Shown in pieces: positions 32,408 through 40,145 of a stretch of 40,145 nucleotides of DNA. Position 1 is the stretch's first letter. The number at the start of each line of letters is the position of its first letter. Position numbers and translations under genes: made by a program. Origin of the DNA: Gemmatimonadota bacterium (GTDB taxonomy: Bacteria; Gemmatimonadota; Gemmatimonadetes; Gemmatimonadales; Gemmatimonadaceae); contig PMEM01000010.1 of assembly GCA_003155795.1 (NCBI GenBank), forward strand, positions 18,535 through 58,679, given 5' to 3'. Below the pieces are notes generated by a model. That model searched no databases. It saw only the letters and a list, made by a program, of their open reading frames with translations, and had not been told where the DNA came from.

Positions 32408-34462
32408 TCAGCGTACTACCGATTTTTGGGGCGGGGTTTTCCTGTCATCTGTCATCCATTCTCTGACAGCGTTCGTAGTAGATGGCACTGTGAAGTGAAA
32501 GGCGCTTCCCTGTCCAACAGTGCTCTCGACCCAGATCCGGCCGTCGTGCGCCTCGATTATCCCTCGCGCAATTGCGAGCCCAAGTCCTGTCGATCGCTGA
32601 GCTGCCCCACGACGGGCATGCCAAAACCGGTCGAATACATGTGGAATGGCGTCAACCGGAACCCCGCGTCCGGTGTCTCGAACGGTAACCTGGACGGCAT
32701 CTGGCAGCATGGCGGCGCTCACGACGACACTCCCGCCGGCATCCGTGAATTTGCAGGCGTTGCCAATCAAATTCGAGAGCACCTGTACAATACGCTCGCC
32801 GTCGATCATCACGGCGATCTGATCCATTTCCGACGGCACATCGGCCGCCACGGAAATGCCTTGTTCGATCCCGATCAACCGATGCATATCGACCGCTCGC
32901 CGAAGCGTTGGGCCGATTGTTTGCCTTACACGGTCGATGGATAGTCGCCCGGCGTCAATACTCGCAATGTCGAGCAAGTCTTGAATCATGCGCGACATCA
33001 ATAACGCAGATTCCTCTGCGAGCACGACCAGACCATTAGCCATGTCTGGTGTCGGCGGTGGGTCATCGCGTAATCCAGACAAACACATCGAGATGGTGCT
33101 CAACGGATTGCGAAGATCGTGCGAGACGAGCGCCATGACTTCGTCGCGCGACTCGGCCGCTTTCCGCATGCGTTCGGCAAGCACCCGCAGCTCCTCCTCG
33201 GTCCGAATCCGTTCGCTTACATCGCGCAGGATTACGGTGTACACCCACTCGCCACCAGACGAAAGTCGCGAGATAGACCCTTCTGCAGGAAAGATTTCGC
33301 CGTTCTTTCTCAGGCCAACGATGCGAGAGCGCTCACCCATTCGCCGAGTGATATCAGATGACCTGGCGAACTCGACGATGTGCGCGGCATGACGACTTCG
33401 CAATTCTTCGGGCAAGAGTATATCCACTAGCTGCCCAAGTGCTTCAGCGGCACTATACCCAAAGATCCGTTCGGCGCCCCAGTTAAAGAGGGTGATTCGG
33501 CGGCTTCCATCGATCGAAATGATGGCATCGGAGGCAGTCGATACGATTCCGGTGAACCGCGCTTCCGCAAGTCGGTGTGCTCCATCGCTTTGTTTCTGAC
33601 GTAGTAATTGCGCGAGCGGTGCCGCGACCGCCGACACGAGCTGCACCAGCTGCTCGTTATCCGCTGGCACCTCGCGCATAAAGAATTGCAGGATCGCAAC
33701 TATCTCATCATCGGCGGCGTACACCAGAGGAATGGAGACTGCGGCCTCAAGACGCGCCGCAGCAGCGAGCGCCCTACGCGTGAAGATGCCAGACGTGCGC
33801 AAGTCACTGACCCACACCGGAGCTCCCGCGCCCCAGGCTGTCCCCGGAATTCCCTCGCCGCGGCGAAAGCGTAGTCCTGCAGCTTGAGCCGTGAATGCCT
33901 GCAGTAGTCGTTTCTCACTTGTCCACTCACCGCAATACCCCAACACGGGCTCTCCGCCCTCCACGGGCCGAAGCACCCAGGCCTCTCCCAATACCCAGCC
34001 AGTCGCCTGGCAGATATGACGAAGTGTTTGCTCGACAGCGAGTGACACATCGTCTGTTTGACTGACGGCAAGTGCGATTCGCACCAGAAGCTCGCTCTCC
34101 TGGTCGCGCCGCGAGCGCGGTAAGCAGTTGGCGACTGCCAGTAGTAGAACTTTCTCCACTACCGATTGTGCCCCCACTGGTTGCACTGTCACGTCGAAAG
34201 TGCGCTCACCATCAGGTGTGGGAGCGACAAGCTCGAGTCGCACAGCGTTGCCCTGAAAGGCTTCGTCAATGGCCTTTGCGACCGTCGATGGAAACTCTGG
34301 TACAGGAACGATCCCTGCCTCTTCTAGCCCAAACAGACGGCGAGCCGCGGTAGTTCCCTCTAGAACTGTATGATCTGGAATTACGAGGAGCGCATATTGA
34401 TCTGAGCGCCCAAACAGGCCCCGAAAGGCGTCCGATACGGAATCTCCTTTACGCGAGGACAT
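32408..34462 (-). CDS. Soluble sensor kinase PAS-GAF-PAS-HisKA-HATPase
   Basis: About 684 residues from ATG 34462; in-frame ATG 34510 and GTG 34525 are alternatives and none has a clear ribosome site. PAS-like is at about 10-100 and GAF at about 110-265 (ATGWVLGEAWV, GEGIPGTAW, SIPLVYAADDEIVAILQF). PAS is at about 280-400 (IVSTASDAIISIDGSRRITL, FPAEGSISRL). HisKA has His in LVSHDLRNPLS near 450, and the HATPase spans about 515-630 (LIGNACKFTDAGG, DTGRGV, TGLGLAIARGI). No membrane segment. Divergent from a NarL-type regulator, its likely partner. GAF sensors of such kinases can hold haem, as in DosS, but no axial ligand can be assigned here. Confidence 0.87.
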   Translation of the reverse strand: MSSRKGDSVSDAFRGLFGRSDQYALLVIPDHTVLEGTTAARRLFGLEEAGIVPVPEFPSTVAKAIDEAFQGNAVRLELVAPTPDGERTFDVTVQPVGAQSVVEKVLLLAVANCLPRSRRDQESELLVRIALAVSQTDDVSLAVEQTLRHICQATGWVLGEAWVLRPVEGGEPVLGYCGEWTSEKRLLQAFTAQAAGLRFRRGEGIPGTAWGAGAPVWVSDLRTSGIFTRRALAAAARLEAAVSIPLVYAADDEIVAILQFFMREVPADNEQLVQLVSAVAAPLAQLLRQKQSDGAHRLAEARFTGIVSTASDAIISIDGSRRITLFNWGAERIFGYSAAEALGQLVDILLPEELRSRHAAHIVEFARSSDITRRMGERSRIVGLRKNGEIFPAEGSISRLSSGGEWVYTVILRDVSERIRTEEELRVLAERMRKAAESRDEVMALVSHDLRNPLSTISMCLSGLRDDPPPTPDMANGLVVLAEESALLMSRMIQDLLDIASIDAGRLSIDRVRQTIGPTLRRAVDMHRLIGIEQGISVAADVPSEMDQIAVMIDGERIVQVLSNLIGNACKFTDAGGSVVVSAAMLPDAVQVTVRDTGRGVPVDAIPHVFDRFWHARRGAAQRSTGLGLAIARGIIEAHDGRIWVESTVGQGSAFHFTVPSTTNAVREWMTDDRKTPPQKSVVR

Positions 34463-34503
34463 GACCGGAAATCTACCCCAATTGCCGCCCAGTACAGTTG
34501 GTC

Positions 34504-34525
34504 GTGTCATCCAATTTGCTGACAC
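34504..34525. promoter_or_regulatory. Inverted repeat between divergent kinase and regulator genes
   Basis: GTGTCA and TGACAC are separated by ten bases, 64 bp before the regulator start and 42 bp before the kinase start. The position fits an autoregulatory site of the NarL-type regulator controlling both directions. No binding data. Confidence 0.4.
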
Positions 34526-34588
34526 CGATGCCTCTTGAGGATACTATGTTCGTCGGGTAGCCAGCTTCCCAAAAAGGTAAGAGGCATC

Positions 34589-35266
34589 ATGACGCTCGAT
34601 CTGATCCGTGTTGTATTGGCTGACGACCACGCCGTTGTACGCACGGGGTTAAAGACCATTCTGAGCAAAGCTCCCGATATCGAAGTAGTGGCGGAGGCAA
34701 AACATGGACGCGAAGCAGTCAGACTTGTGGAGCAGTTTCACCCCGATGTCGTTGTGATGGACCTGGATATGGCTGGGGGAGACGGCACGGAGGCGACCAG
34801 GGAAATCGTCAGCCGGCTGGGACCAACCAAAGTTCTCATCCTGACGATGCATGAAGAAGCCGAGCATCTGTCGCCTGCGCTCGAAGCTGGCGCCGCCGGG
34901 TACCTGGTCAAGACTGCGGCAGACCGTGAGCTCGTCGATGCCATCCGGGCAGTTGCGTACGGGGACGTCTATCTGCGACCGACCGCCGCCCGCATGGTTG
35001 TCCAACAACTCATGCACAAAGAGCCACGACACGCCGATCAGCAACGATTCGCGACACTCAGCGAACGGGAAGGCCTCGTCTTTCGCCACGTTGCACGTGG
35101 GTACTCGGGTCCGGAGATCGGCCACAAGTTGAACATCAGTGCCAAGACGGTTGAGACGTACAAGCAACGCATTCACGAAAAACTCGGCGTGTCACACCGA
35201 GCGGAATACATTCAGCTCGCAGTCAAGCTCAAGTTATTCGACGAAGAGTGGGCAGCGACGAAATAG
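34589..35266 (+). CDS. NarL/LuxR-type response regulator
   Basis: 225-residue DNA-binding regulator. REC spans about 5-122 (RVVLADDHAVVRTGL, acceptor Asp in VVVMDLDMAGGDG, LTMHEE, Lys in GYLVKTAADRE). The LuxR-type helix-turn-helix spans about 155-215 (LSEREGLVFRHVARGYSGPEIGHKLNIS, then AKTVETYKQRIHEKLG). GAGG before ATG 34589 sets the start. This is the only regulator in the whole window with a recognised DNA-binding domain. It is divergent from the PAS-GAF kinase and surrounded by universal stress protein genes, so it probably controls the stress block. Its 3' end overlaps the convergent gene by 55 bp. Confidence 0.92.
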   Translation: MTLDLIRVVLADDHAVVRTGLKTILSKAPDIEVVAEAKHGREAVRLVEQFHPDVVVMDLDMAGGDGTEATREIVSRLGPTKVLILTMHEEAEHLSPALEAGAAGYLVKTAADRELVDAIRAVAYGDVYLRPTAARMVVQQLMHKEPRHADQQRFATLSEREGLVFRHVARGYSGPEIGHKLNISAKTVETYKQRIHEKLGVSHRAEYIQLAVKLKLFDEEWAATK

Positions 35267-35904
35267 GCTGGCTCCATCGGCACGACTTGGACCTGCACAT
35301 AGTGACACGGACGTTTTGTATATCGATCGGGAAATGTGCGATGCGCCATGCTCATCGTGTGCGCAGCTGTGATGATTGTTGCCATGAAATGGGCATGGTG
35401 CTGGCTTCTGGCATCGGCGCGCGTGTAGAGGATGACCTGCTCGGCGCAGCGCGCAGTCTTCCCCGCGACGCAGGCTACAGGGATTCCGGTCGTGAGAGTC
35501 CACTGTGATACTGAGCTCCCGACGCTCCCGGATCCGGGGACGATGAGGAGCGCGGCCATCTCCAGGGAACACAACTGGGCAAGTTGCTGATCGATACGTC
35601 CCGCCAACAACTCAAGCCTCCAGAAGCCAATTCTTGTTGTGGTCCGATAGAGTTGCTGTGTGACAGACGCAAGAAACTTCTCAATCGGTGCTTCACCATC
35701 GAGCGCATATCCAACGGGTAGCCATGTGACAGCCCGAACACTGGCACCGGTGCCTTGTGAAATCGCATCGGCGAGACGCAGCGCGCTGTCGCCACTCGGA
35801 GTACCGTCACACATGACAACGACGTGTTGAAGCGATACTGGAATATCCTGAGCGAGTTTCTCCGCATCCGTCAACCCAACTCGCGGTACAAGTTGTGTGT
35901 TCAT
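35212..35904 (-). CDS. Universal stress protein-like, unusual C-terminus
   Basis: 230 residues. Residues about 25-165 follow the UspA fold (HVVVMCDGTPSGDSALRLADAI, ASVRAVTWLP, AALLIVPGSGSVG, GIPVACVAG). The last 60 or so residues are His/Ser/Tyr-rich, match nothing I know, and run 55 bp into the 3' end of the convergent regulator gene. A shifted stop or frameshift that lengthened the protein is possible, since single Usp domains are about 140-160 residues. No strong ribosome site before ATG 35904. Starts 21 bp after the next Usp gene stop, so the two are likely co-transcribed. Confidence 0.65.
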   Translation of the reverse strand: MNTQLVPRVGLTDAEKLAQDIPVSLQHVVVMCDGTPSGDSALRLADAISQGTGASVRAVTWLPVGYALDGEAPIEKFLASVTQQLYRTTTRIGFWRLELLAGRIDQQLAQLCSLEMAALLIVPGSGSVGSSVSQWTLTTGIPVACVAGKTARCAEQVILYTRADARSQHHAHFMATIITAAHTMSMAHRTFPDRYTKRPCHYVQVQVVPMEPAYFVAAHSSSNNLSLTAS

Positions 35905-35925
35905 GGGTTCTGCGAGTGAATCATG

Positions 35926-36888
35926 TTACACATCCGAAACGTGCGGAGCGATCAACATGGAACACGAGGCCTGTCCGATGAGATCTCGTGTTACGCGACC
36001 AAGCAATGGCGGATAAGGATATGTGCTGGGCAAGAAGGGGAGCCTCGAGGTACCGCAAGTAATGATGTCTGCCCCAATACCATGGGCAAAGCCGAGAGTT
36101 TCCCGCGCCGCATCGCCAAGTAGTAAAATTGGCTCGACGTGAACGTCAGACCCCTCGCAAAGCGATCGCCCAATGCCCTGCAATCGGCGGCGGCGCTCTT
36201 CCAGCTCATGTGCGGAGTCTTTCGGAACGACATGAACCAAGTACACGCTGGCGTCCACGGCGCTAAGGCGGCGGACGAGGTGTGCAGCGCGAATACCCGC
36301 CATGCTGAAGTCCATCGCGATCACAACACGACGCGGAATACCGCGAAGCGTTGGAGCCGCGATGTAAATAGGGATCGCACGCCGCATCAATACGTGTGTC
36401 CCGTGACAGGTACCCGGCTGCGTATCGAAACGATGCGCCAGGCACTGCCCGATGACCAACAATTGTGCATGACTCCCCGTCACGATTTCCTCACTCGTCT
36501 GGTCAAGCGGCCCGCCGCGGACAGTTATTGGCCAATCTGCTGCTTCGCCGACAGTGAGTGCGACCTGCGTCGCGACGCCAGCGCGACGCAGGTCAATGTC
36601 CTCTCGCATTTGCTCCTGCGTACGGCACGGTTTTCGAAGTTCACTTATTTCATGCGGCGACGCGGACGTCTTGTCGCGCTCCAGGTATGTTGGCGTAGAA
36701 CCCTCCACTACAGAGAACAGCTGCACATTTGCGCCGACACGTCCGGCGAGGAATGCAGCCGCGATCAATGCCGTGTCTGCGCGCGGATGTCCGTCTGTCG
36801 CGACTAGAATCGGACGACCCGCGTCGTCAGGGATACGTGAAACGGTCTCGTCCGCAGGTTGGGGTTCCATTGCAGGGTTGCTCATCAT
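35926..36888 (-). CDS. Tandem universal stress protein
   Basis: 320 residues from ATG 36888; a second ATG follows directly, and the frame is open upstream only because it runs under the next gene. Usp 1 spans about 25-170 (RPILVATDGHPRADTALIAAAF, QLLVIGQCLAHR). Usp 2 spans about 185-320 (RRVVIAMDFSMAGIRAAHLVRRL, ADIITCGTSRLPF, ASCSMLIAPH). Cytosolic; tandem Usp proteins respond to starvation, hypoxia or oxidative stress in studied bacteria. It lies 94 bp downstream of the BON-domain gene on the same strand and 21 bp before another Usp gene, suggesting one stress operon. Confidence 0.85.
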   Translation of the reverse strand: MMSNPAMEPQPADETVSRIPDDAGRPILVATDGHPRADTALIAAAFLAGRVGANVQLFSVVEGSTPTYLERDKTSASPHEISELRKPCRTQEQMREDIDLRRAGVATQVALTVGEAADWPITVRGGPLDQTSEEIVTGSHAQLLVIGQCLAHRFDTQPGTCHGTHVLMRRAIPIYIAAPTLRGIPRRVVIAMDFSMAGIRAAHLVRRLSAVDASVYLVHVVPKDSAHELEERRRRLQGIGRSLCEGSDVHVEPILLLGDAARETLGFAHGIGADIITCGTSRLPFLPSTYPYPPLLGRVTRDLIGQASCSMLIAPHVSDV

Positions 36889-36982
36889 CAGTGTATTGCG
36901 TTCGCAGTGGATGAGGTCTCCGGGCTCTTTGATTGACACCGAGCGGGACGCTCCGTCGATAGTGCCGCTCTGTATACGCATG

Positions 36983-37639
36983 TCATGCAGCCCCAATTGC
37001 AAGAAGGTCTTCGACATGGCGGACGCCTGGTGCCGCCCATGCGGCACGCTCCACGTCGTTGCGTTCAGCCCACGACTGAACTGCTCCGCGGAGTACCACC
37101 TTCCCATCGCTGGCGGAGACCTGAACACCCTTCGCGTCGACTTCTGCATGCCGCTTGAGCGCGGATTCGATCTTCCCTTTGACGTCGCCGACTGACACGC
37201 GTGGCGCCACCACAATCATGTTGGAGACGCCGCGTACGCCTGTGAGTGACCGAATCGAGTTTTCAGCAGCACGCCGCTGATAGTCCCAATCGACCTGACC
37301 ACGAAGTGTAACCCAACCGTCTTCAACATCAACTTGAATCTTGTCGTCTGGAACGGCAACGTTCCACGCGAACGCGTTGAGAATGGCGTGCGCGATATCG
37401 GTTTCACTGCGCTTGTGCTCCGGCAACAAATGCACTTCCAGATCATCGGCGAGTGCCTTGACGCCTATGATGCGGTGCACGGCCTTCTCAGCCGCGTACT
37501 TCTGGCTGTACGTATGCACCTTACCGGAGAGCGTAACAACGCCGCCCTTGGCTGCGACGCCGATTTCCGTCGCGGTCAGGGCAGGATCCCACGCTAATTC
37601 TTCGATGACGTTCTTCTGCAGAGCAGTGTCGCTGTACAT
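36983..37639 (-). CDS. Triple BON-domain protein
   Basis: 218 residues made of three BON domains (about 1-70, 76-145, 148-215), each with the typical GVVTLSGKV / GWVTLRGQVDW / GKVVLRGAVQSW strand and a following helix. BON domains bind phospholipid membranes, as in OsmY and other osmotic-shock proteins. There is no signal peptide, so it is cytosolic or exported by another route; OsmY itself has one and two BON domains. GAGAGG nine bases before ATG 37639 supports the start. First gene of the probable BON-Usp-Usp operon. Confidence 0.87.
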   Translation of the reverse strand: MYSDTALQKNVIEELAWDPALTATEIGVAAKGGVVTLSGKVHTYSQKYAAEKAVHRIIGVKALADDLEVHLLPEHKRSETDIAHAILNAFAWNVAVPDDKIQVDVEDGWVTLRGQVDWDYQRRAAENSIRSLTGVRGVSNMIVVAPRVSVGDVKGKIESALKRHAEVDAKGVQVSASDGKVVLRGAVQSWAERNDVERAAWAAPGVRHVEDLLAIGAA

Positions 37640-37850
37640 GGTATGGTTCCTCTCGAGATTGGTTTGACCAGGAGAACATGCTTCACGTCAACCCGTAGAC
37701 GCGGTTGGATCGTCGATTCAGTCGACCCTCCTCAATGTGTATCCACTCACGTGTTAGTGCTGTCGGCAGTATCATGGATATGCGTCAGTGAGTTTTAGCC
37801 TTTTATGTCATCTCGGGGCCGACATGAAATGGCACAATTATTGAGAAGTC

Positions 37851-37988
37851 ATGGACGCGACAGTACGGGATTTTCCTGACACGATGTCCTCCGCATTCGG
37901 GCTTGGAACGGACTTCCTGGTGCTCGGCGCGGTCTTCGCCGTATTCATCGTCACCGCAGCTCGACTATTCCCGGGCATCGTGCAGTGA
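37851..37988 (+). CDS. Predicted 45-residue single-pass membrane peptide
   Basis: Reads MDATVRDFPDTMSSAF, then a hydrophobic helix FLVLGAVFAVFIVTAARLF from about residue 23 to 41, and a short tail. Composition and layout are those of real small membrane proteins. A ribosome site is weak (GAGAAG close to the ATG). It converges with the Mg2+ ATPase gene, with 67 bp between. Small membrane peptides regulate MgtA in enterics (MgtR) and stabilise KdpA (KdpF), but those are encoded with their targets and this is not similar to them. No family recognised. Confidence 0.42.
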   Translation: MDATVRDFPDTMSSAFGLGTDFLVLGAVFAVFIVTAARLFPGIVQ

Positions 37989-38055
37989 CAGAGAGCGACC
38001 GATTCAGGAACACTCGAAGAGATAGCTGCACGACTGCTTGGCGGCGACTGAGATC

Positions 38056-40145
38056 CTAGATCAGGCGCCGACGCAGCAGCACCATCTTCAGAAGTTGCGT
38101 GACCGTCATGTAGGCCACCGCGGTTGCGAGCAGAAATGGCCAGTAGAGGGGTGGCAGCCTAACCAGGCCAAGGGATGCCGCGAATGGAGAGAACGGCAGC
38201 CACGCTCCGATCGCCATTACCGTGATGCTGGTGGCAATCAGCTGTCCGCTCGCGCGGCTCTGCAGAAATGGGATCTTGTCGGTGCGGATGACGTGAATGA
38301 TGAGCGTCTGTGTCAGCAGTGATTCCACGAACCATCCAGTCTGAAAGAGCGCGGCATGCGCGGGCGTGGAGGCGCCGAAGACGAAATACATTACCAGAAA
38401 CGTCGTGTAATCGAAGACCGAGCTGACGGGGCCGATCCAGAGGATGTAACGCCGGATCTCACCCATGGCCCAGGGGCGCGGGCGAGTAATCTGGTCCGCG
38501 TCGACACGGTCGGATGGAATGGGAATCTGTGACACATCGTACAACAAGTTGTTGGTGAGCACCTGGATCGGGGCCATCGGTAGGAAAGGCAGCCAGGCGC
38601 TTGCGCCGAGAACGCTGAACATGTTGCCAAAATTCGAACTTGCGCCCATCCGCACGTACTTAAGCACATTTGCAAAGACTTTGCGCCCTTCGATTACCCC
38701 CTCTTCCAGAACCTTCAGGCTCTTGTCGAGGAGAATGATGTCGGCGGCGGCTTTGGCGACGTCCACTGCTGAGTCAACCGAGATACCGACGTCCGCCGTA
38801 TGAAGCGCCGGTGCGTCATTGATGCCGTCGCCCATATACCCGACTACGTGTGATTTTGACTGCAGCGCACGAATGATACGCTGTTTATGAGCAGGCGAAA
38901 CACGCGCGAAGATCGATGCTTTCTCCGCCGCATCCGCGAGTTCCGCATCCGACATCCGCTCAATGTCGGCTCCCTTGAGGACGTGCCTCGTCGCGATCCC
39001 CACCGCGCGGCAGACCGTTCGCGAGACAAGTTCGTTGTCCCCGGTAAGCGTCTTTACCGTGATACCGCTGCGCTCCAGAGCCTTGATGGCCGCGCGTGCG
39101 CTTTCCTTGGGCGGGTCCAGAAATGCGACATAGCCGCACAGCACAAGATCCTTCTCATCGTCTGAAGTGATGTCTCCAGTCGACGGGACCTCGCGGAATG
39201 CGACCGCAAGCACGCGAAAGCCGTCGGCGCTGAGCGCATCGTACTCCTCGCCAATATCAACGAGGAACCCAGGATCGATCAGGATGATCTCGCCGTTCAT
39301 CTCCAGACGCGTGCAACGACGGAATACTTCCTCCGGTGCGCCCTTGACAATCAGCAGACGCTTCCCGTCAGGGGCATCGGCGACCACGGACATCAGCTTG
39401 CGCGTGAAATCGTAGGGGATCTCGTCCACCTTGTGATAGGCGTCGAGTGCGAGCGGCATCGAGTCGCTGTGAGTCCGGACATACTCGAGGATAGCCCGAT
39501 CGAGCACGCTCCTGAGTCCAGTCTGCAGTTGACTCACCAGCGAAGCGAGCAACAGAACGCGAGCGCTTTCCGCACCATCGACGTCGCAGTGCCGCTCCAG
39601 AATCACCTCGTCTCTCGTCAACGTTCCGGTCTTGTCGGTGCAGAGTACGTCCATTGCGCCGAGATTCTGGATCGAGTCGAGCCGCCGGACGATCACACGC
39701 TTCTTAGCCATGGCGAGCGCGCCCTGCGAAAGGCAAACCGACACGATCATCGGCAGCATCTCGGGTGTAAGTCCCACTGCCACCGCCAGAGCGAAAAAGA
39801 AGGCCTCGTGCCAGTTGTGTTTGGTTACTCCATTAATGAGAAACACGAGCGGCACCATCACGACCATCAGCCGTATCATGAACCAGGTGAACTGGCTTAC
39901 GCCACGCTCGAACGCAGTAGGCGGCTCAGTGACCGCAATGCTTGCCGCTACGCGACCGAAGGATGTACGCGGGCCGGTGTCGACTACTACAGCTGTCGCG
40001 GTTCCACTCTGAGCGCTGGTCCCGAGATAGCAGACATTCCCTGCGTCGAGGAGCGACCCGCTGTTTGAAACTTTCCCAGGGGTGGCTTGAGCCGCGATAT
40101 TCGACTTCTCGACCGGCAGCGACTCGCCGGTGAGCGCCGACTGGT
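38056..40145 (-). CDS. mgtA: Magnesium-translocating P-type ATPase, N-terminus cut by window edge
   Basis: About 696 C-terminal residues of an MgtA/MgtB-type P3B ATPase that imports Mg2+ using ATP; full proteins are about 900. The open frame runs through the window edge. It begins in the actuator domain with SALTGESLPVEK and continues through membrane helices with VGLTPEMLPMIV, the metal-path motif. Phosphorylation motif DKTGTLT follows, then nucleotide-domain KGAPEEVF, TGDNELV and the hinge GYMGDGINDAPAL with VDVAKAAADIILL. Six C-terminal helices end in LLRRRLI. The VGLTPEMLP motif and overall pattern favour MgtA over Ca2+ or H+ pumps. It has no visible partner gene on this strand; the BON gene lies beyond the 45-residue peptide. 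Confidence 0.93.
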   Translation of the reverse strand, partial: QSALTGESLPVEKSNIAAQATPGKVSNSGSLLDAGNVCYLGTSAQSGTATAVVVDTGPRTSFGRVAASIAVTEPPTAFERGVSQFTWFMIRLMVVMVPLVFLINGVTKHNWHEAFFFALAVAVGLTPEMLPMIVSVCLSQGALAMAKKRVIVRRLDSIQNLGAMDVLCTDKTGTLTRDEVILERHCDVDGAESARVLLLASLVSQLQTGLRSVLDRAILEYVRTHSDSMPLALDAYHKVDEIPYDFTRKLMSVVADAPDGKRLLIVKGAPEEVFRRCTRLEMNGEIILIDPGFLVDIGEEYDALSADGFRVLAVAFREVPSTGDITSDDEKDLVLCGYVAFLDPPKESARAAIKALERSGITVKTLTGDNELVSRTVCRAVGIATRHVLKGADIERMSDAELADAAEKASIFARVSPAHKQRIIRALQSKSHVVGYMGDGINDAPALHTADVGISVDSAVDVAKAAADIILLDKSLKVLEEGVIEGRKVFANVLKYVRMGASSNFGNMFSVLGASAWLPFLPMAPIQVLTNNLLYDVSQIPIPSDRVDADQITRPRPWAMGEIRRYILWIGPVSSVFDYTTFLVMYFVFGASTPAHAALFQTGWFVESLLTQTLIIHVIRTDKIPFLQSRASGQLIATSITVMAIGAWLPFSPFAASLGLVRLPPLYWPFLLATAVAYMTVTQLLKMVLLRRRLI

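Noticed and set aside
36889-37215. N-terminal extension of the tandem Usp protein to 429 residues
   Set aside because: The extra 109 residues lie partly under the BON-domain gene and read as random sequence; the Usp fold starts soon after ATG 36888.
1-40145. CRISPR array
   Set aside because: No regularly spaced direct repeats with unique spacers; the only multi-copy repeat is the tRNA 3' part with kilobase spacing.

Overview
The window is a moderately GC-rich bacterial chromosome segment. Long hybrid histidine kinases, a secreted carboxypeptidase-regulatory-like/TonB-plug-like protein, a bactofilin-like lipoprotein and AGGAGG-type ribosome sites point to a free-living Gram-negative. Gemmatimonadota or a similar soil or freshwater lineage fits best, but this is an inference from gene style and not a phylogeny. 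The window begins inside a MgtE magnesium transporter and ends inside a MgtA-type Mg2+ P-type ATPase.

Left part (1.5-6.5 kb). An intact tRNA-Pro(CGG) is followed by two further copies of its 3' part (anticodon loop to 3' end, about 48 bp) at 4117 and 6351. They delimit two head-to-tail units of 2525 and 2236 bp. Unit 1 carries a translationally coupled AbiEi/AbiEii (type IV toxin-antitoxin, phage defence) pair with a 14+14 bp operator-like palindrome over the antitoxin start. Unit 2 carries two secreted-protein genes, one an internal duplication. Neither unit has a recombinase. A perfect hairpin follows each tRNA-derived end after 43-48 bp. I regard this cassette-like array as the most unusual object here. 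A decayed reading frame lies beyond it (6.7-7.2 kb).

Middle (7.2-20.3 kb). Eight signalling genes: four histidine kinases (three hybrid), two REC proteins with a catalytically degenerate HD-type domain, one single REC and one double REC. Two kinase-regulator pairs are paralogous and divergently arranged. None of the eight has a DNA-binding domain, so output must pass through protein contacts, a degenerate HD domain or a regulator outside the window.

20.4-24 kb: a truncated class V aminotransferase remnant, a cysteine synthase, tRNA-Asn(GTT), a possible structured RNA with an intrinsic terminator, a small hydrophilic protein and a bactofilin-like membrane lipoprotein.

Right part (24.5-40 kb). 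A stress or energy-limitation neighbourhood: PEP synthase and an SDR oxidoreductase; a DUF4242 protein; an L,D-transpeptidase operon with a zinc/manganese-type ABC transporter lacking a binding protein; three universal stress protein genes (one split by an in-frame TAG); a divergent PAS-GAF-PAS kinase and NarL/LuxR-type regulator; a triple-BON protein; a 45-residue membrane peptide; and MgtA. The kinase/regulator pair is the natural candidate controller of this block. The layout resembles dormancy or hypoxia regulons of other bacteria, but that functional link is inferred.
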